From positions 1-64,000 of the forward strand of contig NZ_CANMFF010000022.1 of assembly GCF_947497005.1 (NCBI RefSeq): a stretch of DNA of 64,000 bases, given 5' to 3'. This document shows, one piece after another, positions 28,501 through 36,252 of this stretch. A model generated the notes under the pieces. It worked only from the letters and a program-made list of their open reading frames with translations. It was not told the DNA's origin and searched no databases. Source of the stretch: an uncultured Ruegeria sp. (lineage in GTDB: Bacteria > Pseudomonadota > Alphaproteobacteria > Rhodobacterales > Rhodobacteraceae). The first letter of the stretch is position 1. Each line of letters opens with the position of its first letter. The position numbers and the translations under genes were made by a program.

Positions 28501-29827
28501 CGCGGACAATCTCGGAAATCGCTTCTGCTCCCGGTGGTGCCAGAGTGAAGATATTGCCTCGGAGCAGTCCGGCGAATTCTTCTGTCCGCAAGACATCGGC
28601 GAGGAAGTCTGCTCGAATGGTCAGCAACAGACTGACACCGCCCTTTGCCGCCAATGTCTCCATTATGGCGAATGTGCGCTTAAGCTCTGCGGGCTCCAAG
28701 CGGCGCGCCTCTTCGAACTGATCAAGCACTAGGAGGCGTCGCTCTATCTCCCCATTGTTACTGCCCGCAGCGTTGAACTGGCTGACAAGCAGTTCTGGGC
28801 TTTGGAGCCAGCGTTCAGCGAGCAGGTTTGGCCTGTCGCGATCCTCAGGCTCAAGCCAATCCTGAAGTGCTTCAACCGTCGCGCCCACTGGGTCGCGTAG
28901 GTCGAGACGTGCATAAGCAGTCTTCCAGCCAGCTCGCTTCAGGCGAGGGACCACGCCCGCCATGGCAAGCGACGATTTTCCCGTGCCCGATGCCCCGGTT
29001 AGCGCAACTAACGCTCTCTTTTTTTCTGCGCTTTCGAGCCAGTTGCAGAGCTCATTCGTCTCCGACCGTCGGCCGAAAAACACGGGCTCGTCCCCCGCCC
29101 CGAGGGCACGAAGTCCGGGATAGGGTTCACCGTCGAAACTTGGTGTTGTGCGAGAGCTTTGCTCGGTGCGGATTTCTTTCAACCTATCGTACACTAACTG
29201 ATCTAGCTGTTGGCGGACTCTCTGGCGGAAATCGTCAATGTCGTTGTAGTTGTTGACCGTCATAAGTCTGGTTTCACGCAAACGTTCCACAAAGGACTCA
29301 AGAGCTTGGCGCTGGTCGATCTGTTCGCCTGCCTCCTTTTTGGACATGGCCGGCGGCGGATATGCAGTACATTGGAAAAAGAGCACTGTGGCATGTGAGG
29401 ATGCGGCAAGCGCGTCGTCGAGCTCCCATTCAGTGCCAGATAGGTACGGCGACCCGTCTGGCCGCACTGAGTCTAGCAGAGGTGTTCCCATCCGCGATTT
29501 GACGATGCCGACCACAATATCGCACTCCGAGGGCCGGGGTAGCCATCGATCGACCGATGCTTGCGGAGGTATGTCCGCGACCATCGGAATCTGCCGATCA
29601 GGATCGTCGTAGCGGTGCAGGATGACATTCAATTCGTCGATTACGAATGGGCTCTTGGCAATTTCGCGTTCTACGATGCTCTGGACAATTGCACGTTCTT
29701 CCATAACGTCAGAAGGCGAGGATACGAAAATCCGCAGATTAGGCCGCGTGAGATTACCACCGTTAGCCACTGGCTTGGCCCCGTGATTCCATCCGCCGCG
29801 CTGATTGACGTAGCGGCGGGCCAGCAC
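25550..29827 (-). CDS. DUF4062-nSTAND1-WD40 protein (STAND-type defence)
   Basis: A 1425-residue signal-transduction ATPase with numerous domains. Residues about 30-215 form a DUF4062 domain (RIFVSSPSDVMEER, GTEWELDDAL), a TIR-related N-terminal effector-type module. Residues 236-600 form an nSTAND1 NTPase, with YPGLRAL and FFGR upstream of the P-loop GASGTGKSS (278-286) and Walker B LLVLDQFEE. From about 740 to the end there are WD40 repeats (VEIWDAESGKLV, VKVFDVATGVEV). STAND NTPases of this build sense a ligand with their repeats, oligomerise and activate the N-terminal domain; several bacterial families are antiphage (Avs-like). It is the only intact gene of island 1. The start could also be the GTG at 29770, just before DUF4062. 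Confidence 0.9.
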   Translation of the reverse strand: MLARRYVNQRGGWNHGAKPVANGGNLTRPNLRIFVSSPSDVMEERAIVQSIVEREIAKSPFVIDELNVILHRYDDPDRQIPMVADIPPQASVDRWLPRPSECDIVVGIVKSRMGTPLLDSVRPDGSPYLSGTEWELDDALAASSHATVLFFQCTAYPPPAMSKKEAGEQIDQRQALESFVERLRETRLMTVNNYNDIDDFRQRVRQQLDQLVYDRLKEIRTEQSSRTTPSFDGEPYPGLRALGAGDEPVFFGRRSETNELCNWLESAEKKRALVALTGASGTGKSSLAMAGVVPRLKRAGWKTAYARLDLRDPVGATVEALQDWLEPEDRDRPNLLAERWLQSPELLVSQFNAAGSNNGEIERRLLVLDQFEEARRLEPAELKRTFAIMETLAAKGGVSLLLTIRADFLADVLRTEEFAGLLRGNIFTLAPPGAEAISEIVRGPAALVGAAVNDSIASELIDAGVSERGALPLLAFALRNLYRPDERCLAAPEASRNSAADEPLLQAVLASYIAKEEVGLPEDMRTALPDLFRELVTVTEDGQASKLRVAAAGLGDTTRRLAERLADRRLLSRTTSLSSGDFFELAHEALIQAWPALSTWIAQFEKFFALRDEIRSAKKRWAESGESNNRLLPAWMASRGKEILAAAPGLLTSEESAFIGESRRHHREYWLRNARSVSERGEQLQKSGDHVTAGLLALEGLPRVGMDVEIPISRQCFQLLHESEIKRREMKRTNVRKYRAVAVSFSKKMGVFALRTEDGVCLVFREGQVLEMPLNQGIRVMYRDISLSSDARFLAVPLGEHSVEIWDAESGKLVTKLPEHPWPSAELTFSGDGKRIATRFSDNTVKVFDVATGVEVAAIAQEDMPVTAFSLSPNGDVLATGCALGRVRTWILASGTKSHEQQLYQDRRSLFSRMFSRRRQSAFPTRPVNCLAFSHDGARWAAGTGLGSNGDVFVHEVSSGKLLRAFSPPPRSLADGGVYSMDFAPDGRLALALADGTIRCMKSELDTEDFNLISPSSVKQISFAEDGSQIMATDWDHGSIVYWAADPNLEVHSFDVTLTKENSSRDLTLTSVVYHQYDKTRYLSIQGVTKAASAALHAETGRAAMSVDYEGTWILDTSTGEVVSKNLEADPTSFEMFFSDDGSLLAVLDHFNCTVFDTSGGSVVARIKGGRARCSCACFFANDRKLALGLVDHSIEAWDLSTGQLELTFSGAPSPTFMLKDGTLQVQDNPQTGKPPSWRDGNTGPIHQVLASPSGKYIASAANNETILRDASSLEPLCSFNCSRVAFSRNERRMAALNPEGSVVDIVLLETGEQITKISLGNFGAKRIAFTPCGNKIVVASSKTITVADAHDGSVLLEYNVGGGSEYIAFALGGNPMRLDAATALGSFHSHSIPVGTAEDFIEDVAARLPRTLTIDQRDEFHLFR

Positions 29828-30038
29828 AGCACTTTGAAACCGGCATGGACGAGCTCACGCACTTGCTAATCATACCTAAACTCTGAGGCTAAGCCATCCC
29901 TTGGTCAACCTTCTTAAACTCAGAGGGTACAAATCTCGGAGACAAACCGGTAGCGAATTTGCTAATTTTACAGTCTTTCGGGTCTCAAGAAATGAGGGGC
30001 CCTTAAGTCGTGCCAAGCTACAGACTTGAACACGAAAC

Positions 30039-30098
30039 AAGTGGGACACTTTCTACGAATTCTTATGGAAACATGTGGGAAGATTTCGTGTCCCACTT
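30039..30098. repeat. Arm-like inverted repeat near attR
   Basis: aagtgggacac (30039-30049) and its inverted copy gtgtcccactt (30088-30098) flank 38 bp just inside attR. The first copy extends to the 14-base motif also found at 24416. No gene lies between 29828 and 30150. Confidence 0.5.
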
Positions 30099-30130
30099 CC
30101 TATTAGGCGATTGATTTCGTGTAAGAGAGT

Positions 30131-30150
30131 GATGCCGCCCCCGGGCACCA
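30131..30150 (+). repeat. attR of island 1
   Basis: Duplicate of the tRNA-Phe 3' end, including the CCA, with one mismatch in 20 bases; see 24324-24343. It ends island 1. Confidence 0.9.
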
Positions 30151-30205
30151 CTTAATTATATTAACCTACAGATTTTTATGTAAAATTCGAATCAAAGACG
30201 AATTA

Positions 30206-30227
30206 TATCCACCTAAATATCCACCTA
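30206..30227. repeat. 12-bp-spaced direct repeat before island 2
   Basis: tatccaccta occurs twice (30206-30215 and 30218-30227), 12 bp apart, beside a tRNA-Ser remnant and an integrase. The spacing equals that of two of the repeats at 1950-2000. Likely arm sites of the second integrase. Confidence 0.45.
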
Positions 30228-30270
30228 TGAGACCATGGTGCTCGCAATTCTTAATTCGGTTTCGCAGTCC

Positions 30271-30333
30271 ATTCCTTGCTGAGGGAGTAGGCGGGAAACC
30301 GTTTCGAGGGTTCGAATCCCTTCGTCTCCGCCA
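30271..30333 (+). pseudogene. tRNA-Ser (GCT) 3' remnant
   Basis: Only the 3' two thirds of a tRNA-Ser remains: anticodon loop TTGCTGA (anticodon GCT) with a mismatched stem, long variable arm GGCGGGAAACCG, intact T arm (GAGGGTTCGAATCCC) and acceptor 3' strand ending GCCA. The D arm and 5' acceptor strand are missing. Its last 14 bases recur at 43101-43114. It is an attachment-site remnant rather than a functional tRNA. Confidence 0.85.
30320..30333 (+). repeat. Left att repeat of island 2
   Basis: cttcgtctccgcca, the 3' end of the tRNA-Ser remnant, is repeated exactly at 43101-43114. The two copies enclose an integrase and the TIR gene cluster, about 12.8 kb. Confidence 0.75.
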
Positions 30334-30369
30334 TCCACCATTTTGATTCAATTGTGTTCGGTGTTATTT

Positions 30370-30391
30370 GGCCCCATATGGGGCTGTTTTT
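30370..30391 (+). terminator. Rho-independent terminator after tRNA-Ser remnant
   Basis: Stem gcccc-atat-ggggc followed by tgttttt. Position and form suit the native terminator of the tRNA-Ser transcript, now left beside its truncated 3' end. Confidence 0.7.
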
Positions 30392-30479
30392 GTTGGTTTA
30401 TCTGCATTCGCTGTTGCTATTGGTTTTTCTTCGATTAGACTCGTTTCTATTCATTGCGTGGTAGTAATTGTGGTATATT

Positions 30480-31250
30480 ATGGCGGCTCTGAGTGGAAAG
30501 CTGACGAAGAAGCTGGTGCGGTCCTTGGGGCCCGGTCGTCACGGTGATGGGAGCGGGTTGTACCTTGTTGTTGATCCATCTGGTGCTCGGCGCTGGATTG
30601 TTCGGGTGACAGTGAAGGGGCAGCGCAACCGCGAAGGCAAGCCACTACGGACGGATTTTGGACTCGGCGGCGCTGATGTCGTTACACTGAATGAAGCGCG
30701 TGACCGAGCCCTGGAATATCGACGCCTCGCGAAGCAGGGTATCAACCCGCGTTACAATGGGCGCCAAGAAGTTCCCTGCTTCGAAGAGATTGCCCGGCAA
30801 GTTCACATTGAACGCCTGCCGACGTGGAAGAATCCGAAACACGGCCAACAGTGGATCAACACGTTGGCCGAATATGCCTTCCCGAAGATTGGCCGCTTGC
30901 CGGTCTCTGAGGTTGGTCAACCAGAAGTGCTTCAGGTCCTGTTACCTGTTTGGACCGAAAAACACGAAACGGCCAAACGTCTGGCCCAGCGGATCAAAGC
31001 CGTGCTTGACGTTGCCAAGTCGAAGGGCTTCCGAGATGGCGAGAACCCGGTAACGACGATCCGCGACGCCCGCGTTTTGCCGCAGGTTAAACGGAAGGTG
31101 CAGCATCATAAAGCGATGCACTGGAAGGATGTATCTGCGTTCTATGCAGAACTGGCGACGAAGGATGCGATGGCCGCAAAGGCGCTTATGTTCACATGCT
31201 TGACAGCTAGCCGCACGAGCGAGGTTTTGCATGCCCGTGACACTGTCTAG
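30480..31250 (+). pseudogene. P4-type integrase, C-terminally truncated
   Basis: 256 residues in place of the usual 390-410. The arm-binding DUF4102 domain (GDGSGLYLVVDPSGARRW) and core-binding domain are intact, but the catalytic domain ends just after the first Arg (CLTASRTSEVLHA), losing the H-x-x-R box and Tyr. The last residues (RDTV) come from foreign sequence. It starts at the ATG at 30480 and points away from the tRNA-Ser remnant. It cannot be catalytically active. Confidence 0.92.
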
Positions 31251-31282
31251 CCATTCCAGGGCTGACCTCACCACCTGTCCGA

Positions 31283-31543
31283 TCATCTCACCGACCGGAA
31301 CACCCGCAGGCTGGCAGTGACGCCGCCGACGACCGCGACACCGCCCGCTGAGCCAACCACTGCGCTTCCAAGCCTGATAAGAGAAGCGACCGGGATTGCC
31401 GCTGCGATCACGATCTGAACGACCTCTAAAATTCGGTAGATGCGTTGTGCGGTGGCGATACGATTGTCGTACCAGACGATTTGGTTTTCGAGCCTTTGAT
31501 AGCCGCTGTCATCCTTCGAATTAGGCACGGATTCTGCAACCAT
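31283..31543 (-). pseudogene. DUF4231/SLATT-like membrane protein, truncated
   Basis: 86 residues. LENQIVWYDNRIATAQRIYRIL is the DUF4231 signature, followed by a first membrane helix (VVQIVIAAAIPVASLI) and a Gly/Ala/Val-rich second helix. DUF4231 belongs to the SLATT group of two-TM effectors found in nucleotide-signalling defence loci, where they are thought to permeabilise the membrane. The conserved segment after the second helix is missing: the frame ends 33 bp from the end of the truncated integrase. It is the last gene of the TIR/trypsin cluster and may be inactive. Confidence 0.65.
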
Positions 31544-31585
31544 TCTATTGCCATCTGTTTGGCCCTCTCGAGAAGATAAAGGCGA

Positions 31586-32875
31586 TCATTGAACCCTGCC
31601 GAAATGTCCGCTTGAGAATACAAGGTGTTCGATTACTTCAGGATGAAACGGATAGTGAATGGGTCGTCCCCATAGTGAAACCTCGACGAAGCCGCCAGCA
31701 CGGGAGAAAGCCCCGGAATAGACGGAATCGTGGAACTCGGCAGATAGTGACAAAAACGGTAGATCATTTTTAAAAACCTCTACACCTCGATAGTCGCCCT
31801 TCAGACTGAAACCTTCGGCTGTGCGACCAATATCAGAGGAGGTTTCAAGCATTGTGGTTTTCCCGTCTAGATCAACGAGCAAGACCGTCGAAGGGCGGGT
31901 CAAATCGCGCGAAAGGATGCGGCTGCCACCGGGGAGGAACGCCCCGCTGAACCAAGGATCTGATGTACCCCAGTCGGCGCCTGATCTGCGCAACAGGCGG
32001 ATCGGGAAACCCGGCGCTTCGTAATATGCACGTAGGACTGCGATGTGTGCATCAAAACTTCTTGGCGTGCGGTGCCAAGCGTCGAGCGCGTGTCGCAACG
32101 CCTGGGTCGGGTCACTGACCAGCGAGTCATAAGCTTTGGAGACGGACAAGTTGGCCAAGGCCCGATCACGTTCCGCGACGGCGGTATTGCGCTGAAGCAC
32201 TGCGAAACCCGCCAGCGTCGTGGACGAAACCACTGCGGCCCCGGAACCTATGAGCCAGCGTCGAGTCCGCAGTTTGGTGTCCTCATGACTTGCAGCTAAG
32301 TAGTCGGAAAGCAGCCGGCCAATATCTTCCGCTCCCGTGGGGCGTTTCCTACGCCAGGCCTCGGCCATTTCGAGCGATTTTCCACGCAAAAGCTCCGCCT
32401 TGGGTCTCTCTTTGCTCCACGCCAGCGCGCGCAGTTGAAGTCGGGTCTTCTCGCGTACCCAGTCGATGTCGGTTAGGAGCGCGTCCGCCAGTGCCATGAT
32501 GTTCGCGTCAAAGTCCTCATGCAAAAACACCGAATGAATCTTGGCGAGTCCTTGAGGTATATTGTCCCAGCGTACGGTTTCGATGGCGACGGGAAAGACA
32601 CGCTTGGAGAGGCTGTTCGCTAGTGCAATTTCGTCTGCACAAACGGAGGATTCCGCCGACCTACTGCTGAGCACAAAAATGACACTGTCTGACATCTGGA
32701 TGAGTTCCGTAATGCGCTGCCACCATTGCTCACTGGGCAGAGTGTCATCAACGTCGCGAAGAAACTCGATCCCAGCGCCCTCCAGCGCTGCAATGATGCG
32801 ATCTGCTTCAGCACGGTCTGAACGTGAATAAGAAAGAAAGACCTTTGTTTTGGCGTTTTTTGAGGAAATTTCCAT
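31586..32875 (-). CDS. TIR-TM-WD40-like protein, probably shortened
   Basis: 429 residues from the ATG at 32873-32875 (MEISSKNAKTKVFLSYS). Residues about 10-125 are a TIR domain: KVFLSYSRSDRAEADRI, DDTLPSEQWW, and SSVCADEIALA, which holds the likely NADase Glu. A basic/Trp helical region follows, then one membrane helix (WLIGSGAAVVSSTTLAGFAVL, about 208-228), then ALRHALDAWH and the first WD40-like strands. Proteins of this TIR-TM-WD40 build are usually much longer, so the repeat domain is probably cut short; the frame stops shortly before the DUF4231 gene. TIR enzymes of this kind deplete NAD or make signalling nucleotides. It follows the protease gene by 45 bp. Confidence 0.82.
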   Translation of the reverse strand: MEISSKNAKTKVFLSYSRSDRAEADRIIAALEGAGIEFLRDVDDTLPSEQWWQRITELIQMSDSVIFVLSSRSAESSVCADEIALANSLSKRVFPVAIETVRWDNIPQGLAKIHSVFLHEDFDANIMALADALLTDIDWVREKTRLQLRALAWSKERPKAELLRGKSLEMAEAWRRKRPTGAEDIGRLLSDYLAASHEDTKLRTRRWLIGSGAAVVSSTTLAGFAVLQRNTAVAERDRALANLSVSKAYDSLVSDPTQALRHALDAWHRTPRSFDAHIAVLRAYYEAPGFPIRLLRRSGADWGTSDPWFSGAFLPGGSRILSRDLTRPSTVLLVDLDGKTTMLETSSDIGRTAEGFSLKGDYRGVEVFKNDLPFLSLSAEFHDSVYSGAFSRAGGFVEVSLWGRPIHYPFHPEVIEHLVFSSGHFGRVQ

Positions 32876-32920
32876 TGGTAAGAGCCTAAGAATCCAGAAA
32901 TACACGCCGAGTCATGAGAA

Positions 32921-34609
32921 CTAGTCGACTGCACTGGATCGTGTTCGACCCTGGCTTAAATCATCTCGAATCGCATTCAATATTGCGACAATCCAAATAG
33001 CTTCGTTTGCAGCATGATGACCTGGCTCACCGTCGATTCTGTCCAGTTCGTCGCTGCCCGCATGGTGCAGCCCAATCATCTTAAGTTTGGCATTCAATGC
33101 AACGCCGCCTGAACTACCTTTTATCGTACCCGTTGTGTAGTGAATACGACCAGGAATAAGCGTGTCAGAACCGCGATCATCCCCATCGTGCATCAGAAGA
33201 TCTGTATTCTGAAACGAATAAGAAGGCTCATCAGGGTTGGGGTGGGAAACAACAAAAACTTCGGCGGGTGGGTCTTGTGGCGCAGGCGGCAAATACTCGA
33301 TTATCTCAAAGTTTGACGCGTCGATGGGTAAAGCATCCTTGAACGAAAACAAGCAGGCGTCATGATGTCGGAAGGGGGAGGACCAAATGACTTCATCAAT
33401 CTCATATTCCTGCTTTGGATTGTCTGACAACGTAAACCGGACCGCAGCATCTTGCGGGCGAAGTGGTCGTAAGGTCTCATACTCCTGTGGGTATTCGCTA
33501 ATCACATGATCATTAGTAAGCCCTAGTAGCTTACCATCGAGCTCGGGTGCCAGATCGCCCCCATTCATAATACAACACGTCCCGCGCACCGCACCAGAAT
33601 GTAAATCCACAACAGACACGATACTGTTGCCAATCTCGAGAAATTTTAGCATCCACCCGCGGCCACGCAACAATGCATTCGAGAACTGAGCCTCGAGATC
33701 GCCTTCATTCGTTTGACGTTGACGCCTGATATCACTGGCGTCCATATGAACTTCGCCATTCGCCTGATTCAGAATTGCTCGTTCCAGGCCTGTCACAAGC
33801 AACTTCGCTTTTTTCGTCGAGCGCGGTAGTGCCCAAACTGTTTTAAATTGCCGCAGTGTCGAACTGAGTTTGAAAACGTCAACATCGTGTGTTGCTAGCA
33901 TTCCACTGACCGCATCAGAAACGCCGTTCCAGTCTTCTCGGCTAATCCGGGCCTCTGCGAGCGATGACCAAACATAGAATCCACGGTCTTCCTCAGGCAA
34001 TCGCGCTGTGCTTTCTTCGATTTCATCTGCAAGAGCGTCAAAATCCAACTCAAACGGCAACTCGAACCCTTCGATCCTTGCACGTGTACCCACTGCGAGC
34101 AGATTGCCAATCAGCCAGTTGCGTTTTTCTGCAGCACCGGTGCAGCCTTCTTTGTATCTCTGAAGGGATTTTTTCATATGTAGCTGGGCTGCAACGCGAT
34201 TTCCCTTCAATGCGTTTAAGAAAAGGTCCTTATGCGCCCTGCCAGAAATGCCTTTGGCCTCTGCGAATAGGACTGGATCATCTGCAAATTCAATGGCCAA
34301 AACGTCAAGGAGCGCGATTCCAGAACCATACCGCCCTAGTTCAATGGACACTTGTGCCATATCGAGCCGGTTCTTGCTTGATAGTCGATTGGCAACGTTC
34401 ATGCTTTCTAGAAAATCATCTACTTCTTCGAAAAACCGCTCTTTCATAGAGACACTGACAACCATCTGTAGATCATCATCACTCAGCTCATCATCTTCTT
34501 GCTCCAGTAGTCGATGGGTCAAGCCATGAAGTGACTTGGCTGAAGCTGTACGCCGGCCATCCTGTGCCCGTTCTACGAATTTCAAGACTTCATCATCGAG
34601 ACGAGACAT
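32921..34609 (-). CDS. Trypsin-like serine protease with helical N-terminus
   Basis: 562 residues with no signal peptide, so cytosolic. Residues 1-320 are helical and TPR-like (GRYGSGIALLDVLAIEFADDP). Residues 325-545 form a trypsin-like domain with triad His368 (GLTNDHVI), Asp417 (RHHDACLFSF) and Ser500 (GTIKGSSGG). The ATG lies directly against the stop codon of the upstream alpha/beta hydrolase gene, so they are translated together. Cytosolic trypsin-like proteases beside TIR or hydrolase genes occur in bacterial conflict systems, where a sensor triggers cleavage of a partner. Candidate substrates are the neighbouring TIR protein and hydrolase. Confidence 0.9.
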   Translation of the reverse strand: MSRLDDEVLKFVERAQDGRRTASAKSLHGLTHRLLEQEDDELSDDDLQMVVSVSMKERFFEEVDDFLESMNVANRLSSKNRLDMAQVSIELGRYGSGIALLDVLAIEFADDPVLFAEAKGISGRAHKDLFLNALKGNRVAAQLHMKKSLQRYKEGCTGAAEKRNWLIGNLLAVGTRARIEGFELPFELDFDALADEIEESTARLPEEDRGFYVWSSLAEARISREDWNGVSDAVSGMLATHDVDVFKLSSTLRQFKTVWALPRSTKKAKLLVTGLERAILNQANGEVHMDASDIRRQRQTNEGDLEAQFSNALLRGRGWMLKFLEIGNSIVSVVDLHSGAVRGTCCIMNGGDLAPELDGKLLGLTNDHVISEYPQEYETLRPLRPQDAAVRFTLSDNPKQEYEIDEVIWSSPFRHHDACLFSFKDALPIDASNFEIIEYLPPAPQDPPAEVFVVSHPNPDEPSYSFQNTDLLMHDGDDRGSDTLIPGRIHYTTGTIKGSSGGVALNAKLKMIGLHHAGSDELDRIDGEPGHHAANEAIWIVAILNAIRDDLSQGRTRSSAVD

Positions 34610-35539
34610 CTAGAGAAGCTCCCGCAACACATCACGCATTGTCTTCTTGGGCGCATACTTTGTGAAAGAGTGGGTCCAGAGCCCACCATTGTTTTGTCGA
34701 ATGTCCTCGATAACTTCGCCGCCGCTTTTTAGATAGTCGTTGCGTAATTTCGGATCAGCACGCGCAACAATATCCACGGGATCAAAAATGTTTACCCAGC
34801 GAAGACCGATTTTTTCGTAGGCATAACCGTCGTGGCGAGTGTAGCCTGGCTTCAAATGTGTCTGTACTTCTGACAACCCCAAAGGAGAGCCGACAGTCAT
34901 CAGATGCTTGATCTGGGGACAATCTGGCACGTTCTTAAGGCAATCATATGCGATCACGGTTCCCATAGAGTGGGTGATTAGAATAATTGGTCCGCGAGTT
35001 TCGGCGGCCTTCAGTTCGTCTACGAACCTACCGCGGATTACATCTCGAACCTTGTATGTCTCGCCTGGGCGCGGTGAATGGGCTACGTTATAAAGGTAGT
35101 GATGCGTGTCCCTCACAGCTGCACGCATCAGCGGTTTTTTTAGAAACCAGGGCAACGGGATTGCTTCTGCTTCGATTCCAGAAAGATCCGAAGGCAGTGG
35201 TACCCTCTCGCTATCAAGCAGAGCTTCTGGGTCAACATTCATGTCTTCCGCAAATGTGCGCAAGAACGCGTCATCCACCTCACCCAAATCAGGACCGCCG
35301 CTTGAAAGAGCTCCCGTGCTTTCCAGAGACAACTCCGAACTTTCAGCAATTGACGCCCAACCTAAAGGTGTCGCGTACATGATATCCGCCCAGTGCACCG
35401 ATTTAACGTATGCGCGGGTTTTGAGGTCAACACCTTCATTTCCGGCGTAATCTGTGGCAAGTGCACTGTACCAGTGATGGATCAGCACGTCTTTTTCTGG
35501 CATGTTTGAAATGCCATGCACAAAGATAACTGTTGTCAT
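34610..35539 (-). CDS. Alpha/beta hydrolase (lipase/esterase-like)
   Basis: 309 residues without signal peptide. Starts TTVIFVHGISN (oxyanion strand and HG) and carries the nucleophile elbow THSMG with Ser191. TVGSPLGLSE, FDPVDIVARAD and a late WTHSFTKY segment supply plausible Asp and His. Family members hydrolyse lipids or esters; in defence loci similar enzymes attack membrane lipids. It is the first gene of the hydrolase-protease-TIR-DUF4231 set, with a 242-bp promoter-sized gap before it that holds no gene. Confidence 0.88.
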   Translation of the reverse strand: MTTVIFVHGISNMPEKDVLIHHWYSALATDYAGNEGVDLKTRAYVKSVHWADIMYATPLGWASIAESSELSLESTGALSSGGPDLGEVDDAFLRTFAEDMNVDPEALLDSERVPLPSDLSGIEAEAIPLPWFLKKPLMRAAVRDTHHYLYNVAHSPRPGETYKVRDVIRGRFVDELKAAETRGPIILITHSMGTVIAYDCLKNVPDCPQIKHLMTVGSPLGLSEVQTHLKPGYTRHDGYAYEKIGLRWVNIFDPVDIVARADPKLRNDYLKSGGEVIEDIRQNNGGLWTHSFTKYAPKKTMRDVLRELL

Positions 35540-35781
35540 GTGTCCCTACCGACCTCTGAAATGGGTTTCAGTTTGAAATGTATATTCGGGAGCGATCTGA
35601 GGCCCAAAATGTAGCTGAATATGAATTTTAACGAGTAGTTTGACTGAAAACGAAAAGTTTTCAAGGAAAGTGAATAAGCGAAAGACATTCTAGACACGAC
35701 GGTTACAACCTCACAAAAACGCCTCAGAAGCAAACAAAAAGGTCAACACCCAACACGTAGTAGAAGTAGTCCATCAACGTC

Positions 35782-36252
35782 TTACTTCAGTTCAATTGGC
35801 AGGTCTGACCAAGTGACTGTTTTTAGATTATTTTTCGAAACCCATTCGGGCATCTTAGCAGGTTTTCCATCTTTAGTGTGAGTAGCAATAACTGTCTTGC
35901 CAAGAGAGAGGCTTTTCTCCACCTCCCACTTCACCCATTGGCTCTGAGCAGTGTTGTCTGAGAGATGGACAACACAGACTGAGCTGCGCTCGATACGCTC
36001 TGTGATTTTCTGCCGAATGTACTCGGCTCGCTCACTATCGTAAGGAACTCGAACAGAGTGATCATTGAACTCAATGTCACTATTGTCATTTTTGGCATTT
36101 GCCCTGAGTAAATTCACTTCATCCAAATCTTCAGTTGCAAAGCTGATGAATACGTTCCGTTTTCCGCCCTGTAGGGAGCGTTTGGCCTTCTCTTCGAGAG
36201 CACTGATGTTGCCTAGTGTGTTCCAACCACCGCCGCTGCCTCCGCCCATCAT
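35782..36252 (-). CDS. ThsB-like TIR protein (DUF1863) with Gly-rich N-terminus
   Basis: 156 residues. RNVFISFATEDLDEVNLLR, FNDHSVRVPYDSE and SDNTAQSQWVKWEVEKSLSLGK identify the MTH538/DUF1863 TIR-like family that includes Thoeris ThsB, which makes NAD-derived signals. The likely catalytic Glu is in WVKWEVEKS. The N-terminus is unusual: MMGGGSGGGWN, preceded by an overlapping ATGATG. If the second Met is used and removed, the protein begins with glycine. Its start overlaps the QueC-like stop by 4 bp. Last gene of the deazaguanine-type operon. It could be either the effector or a target of N-terminal modification. Confidence 0.88.
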   Translation of the reverse strand: MMGGGSGGGWNTLGNISALEEKAKRSLQGGKRNVFISFATEDLDEVNLLRANAKNDNSDIEFNDHSVRVPYDSERAEYIRQKITERIERSSVCVVHLSDNTAQSQWVKWEVEKSLSLGKTVIATHTKDGKPAKMPEWVSKNNLKTVTWSDLPIELK

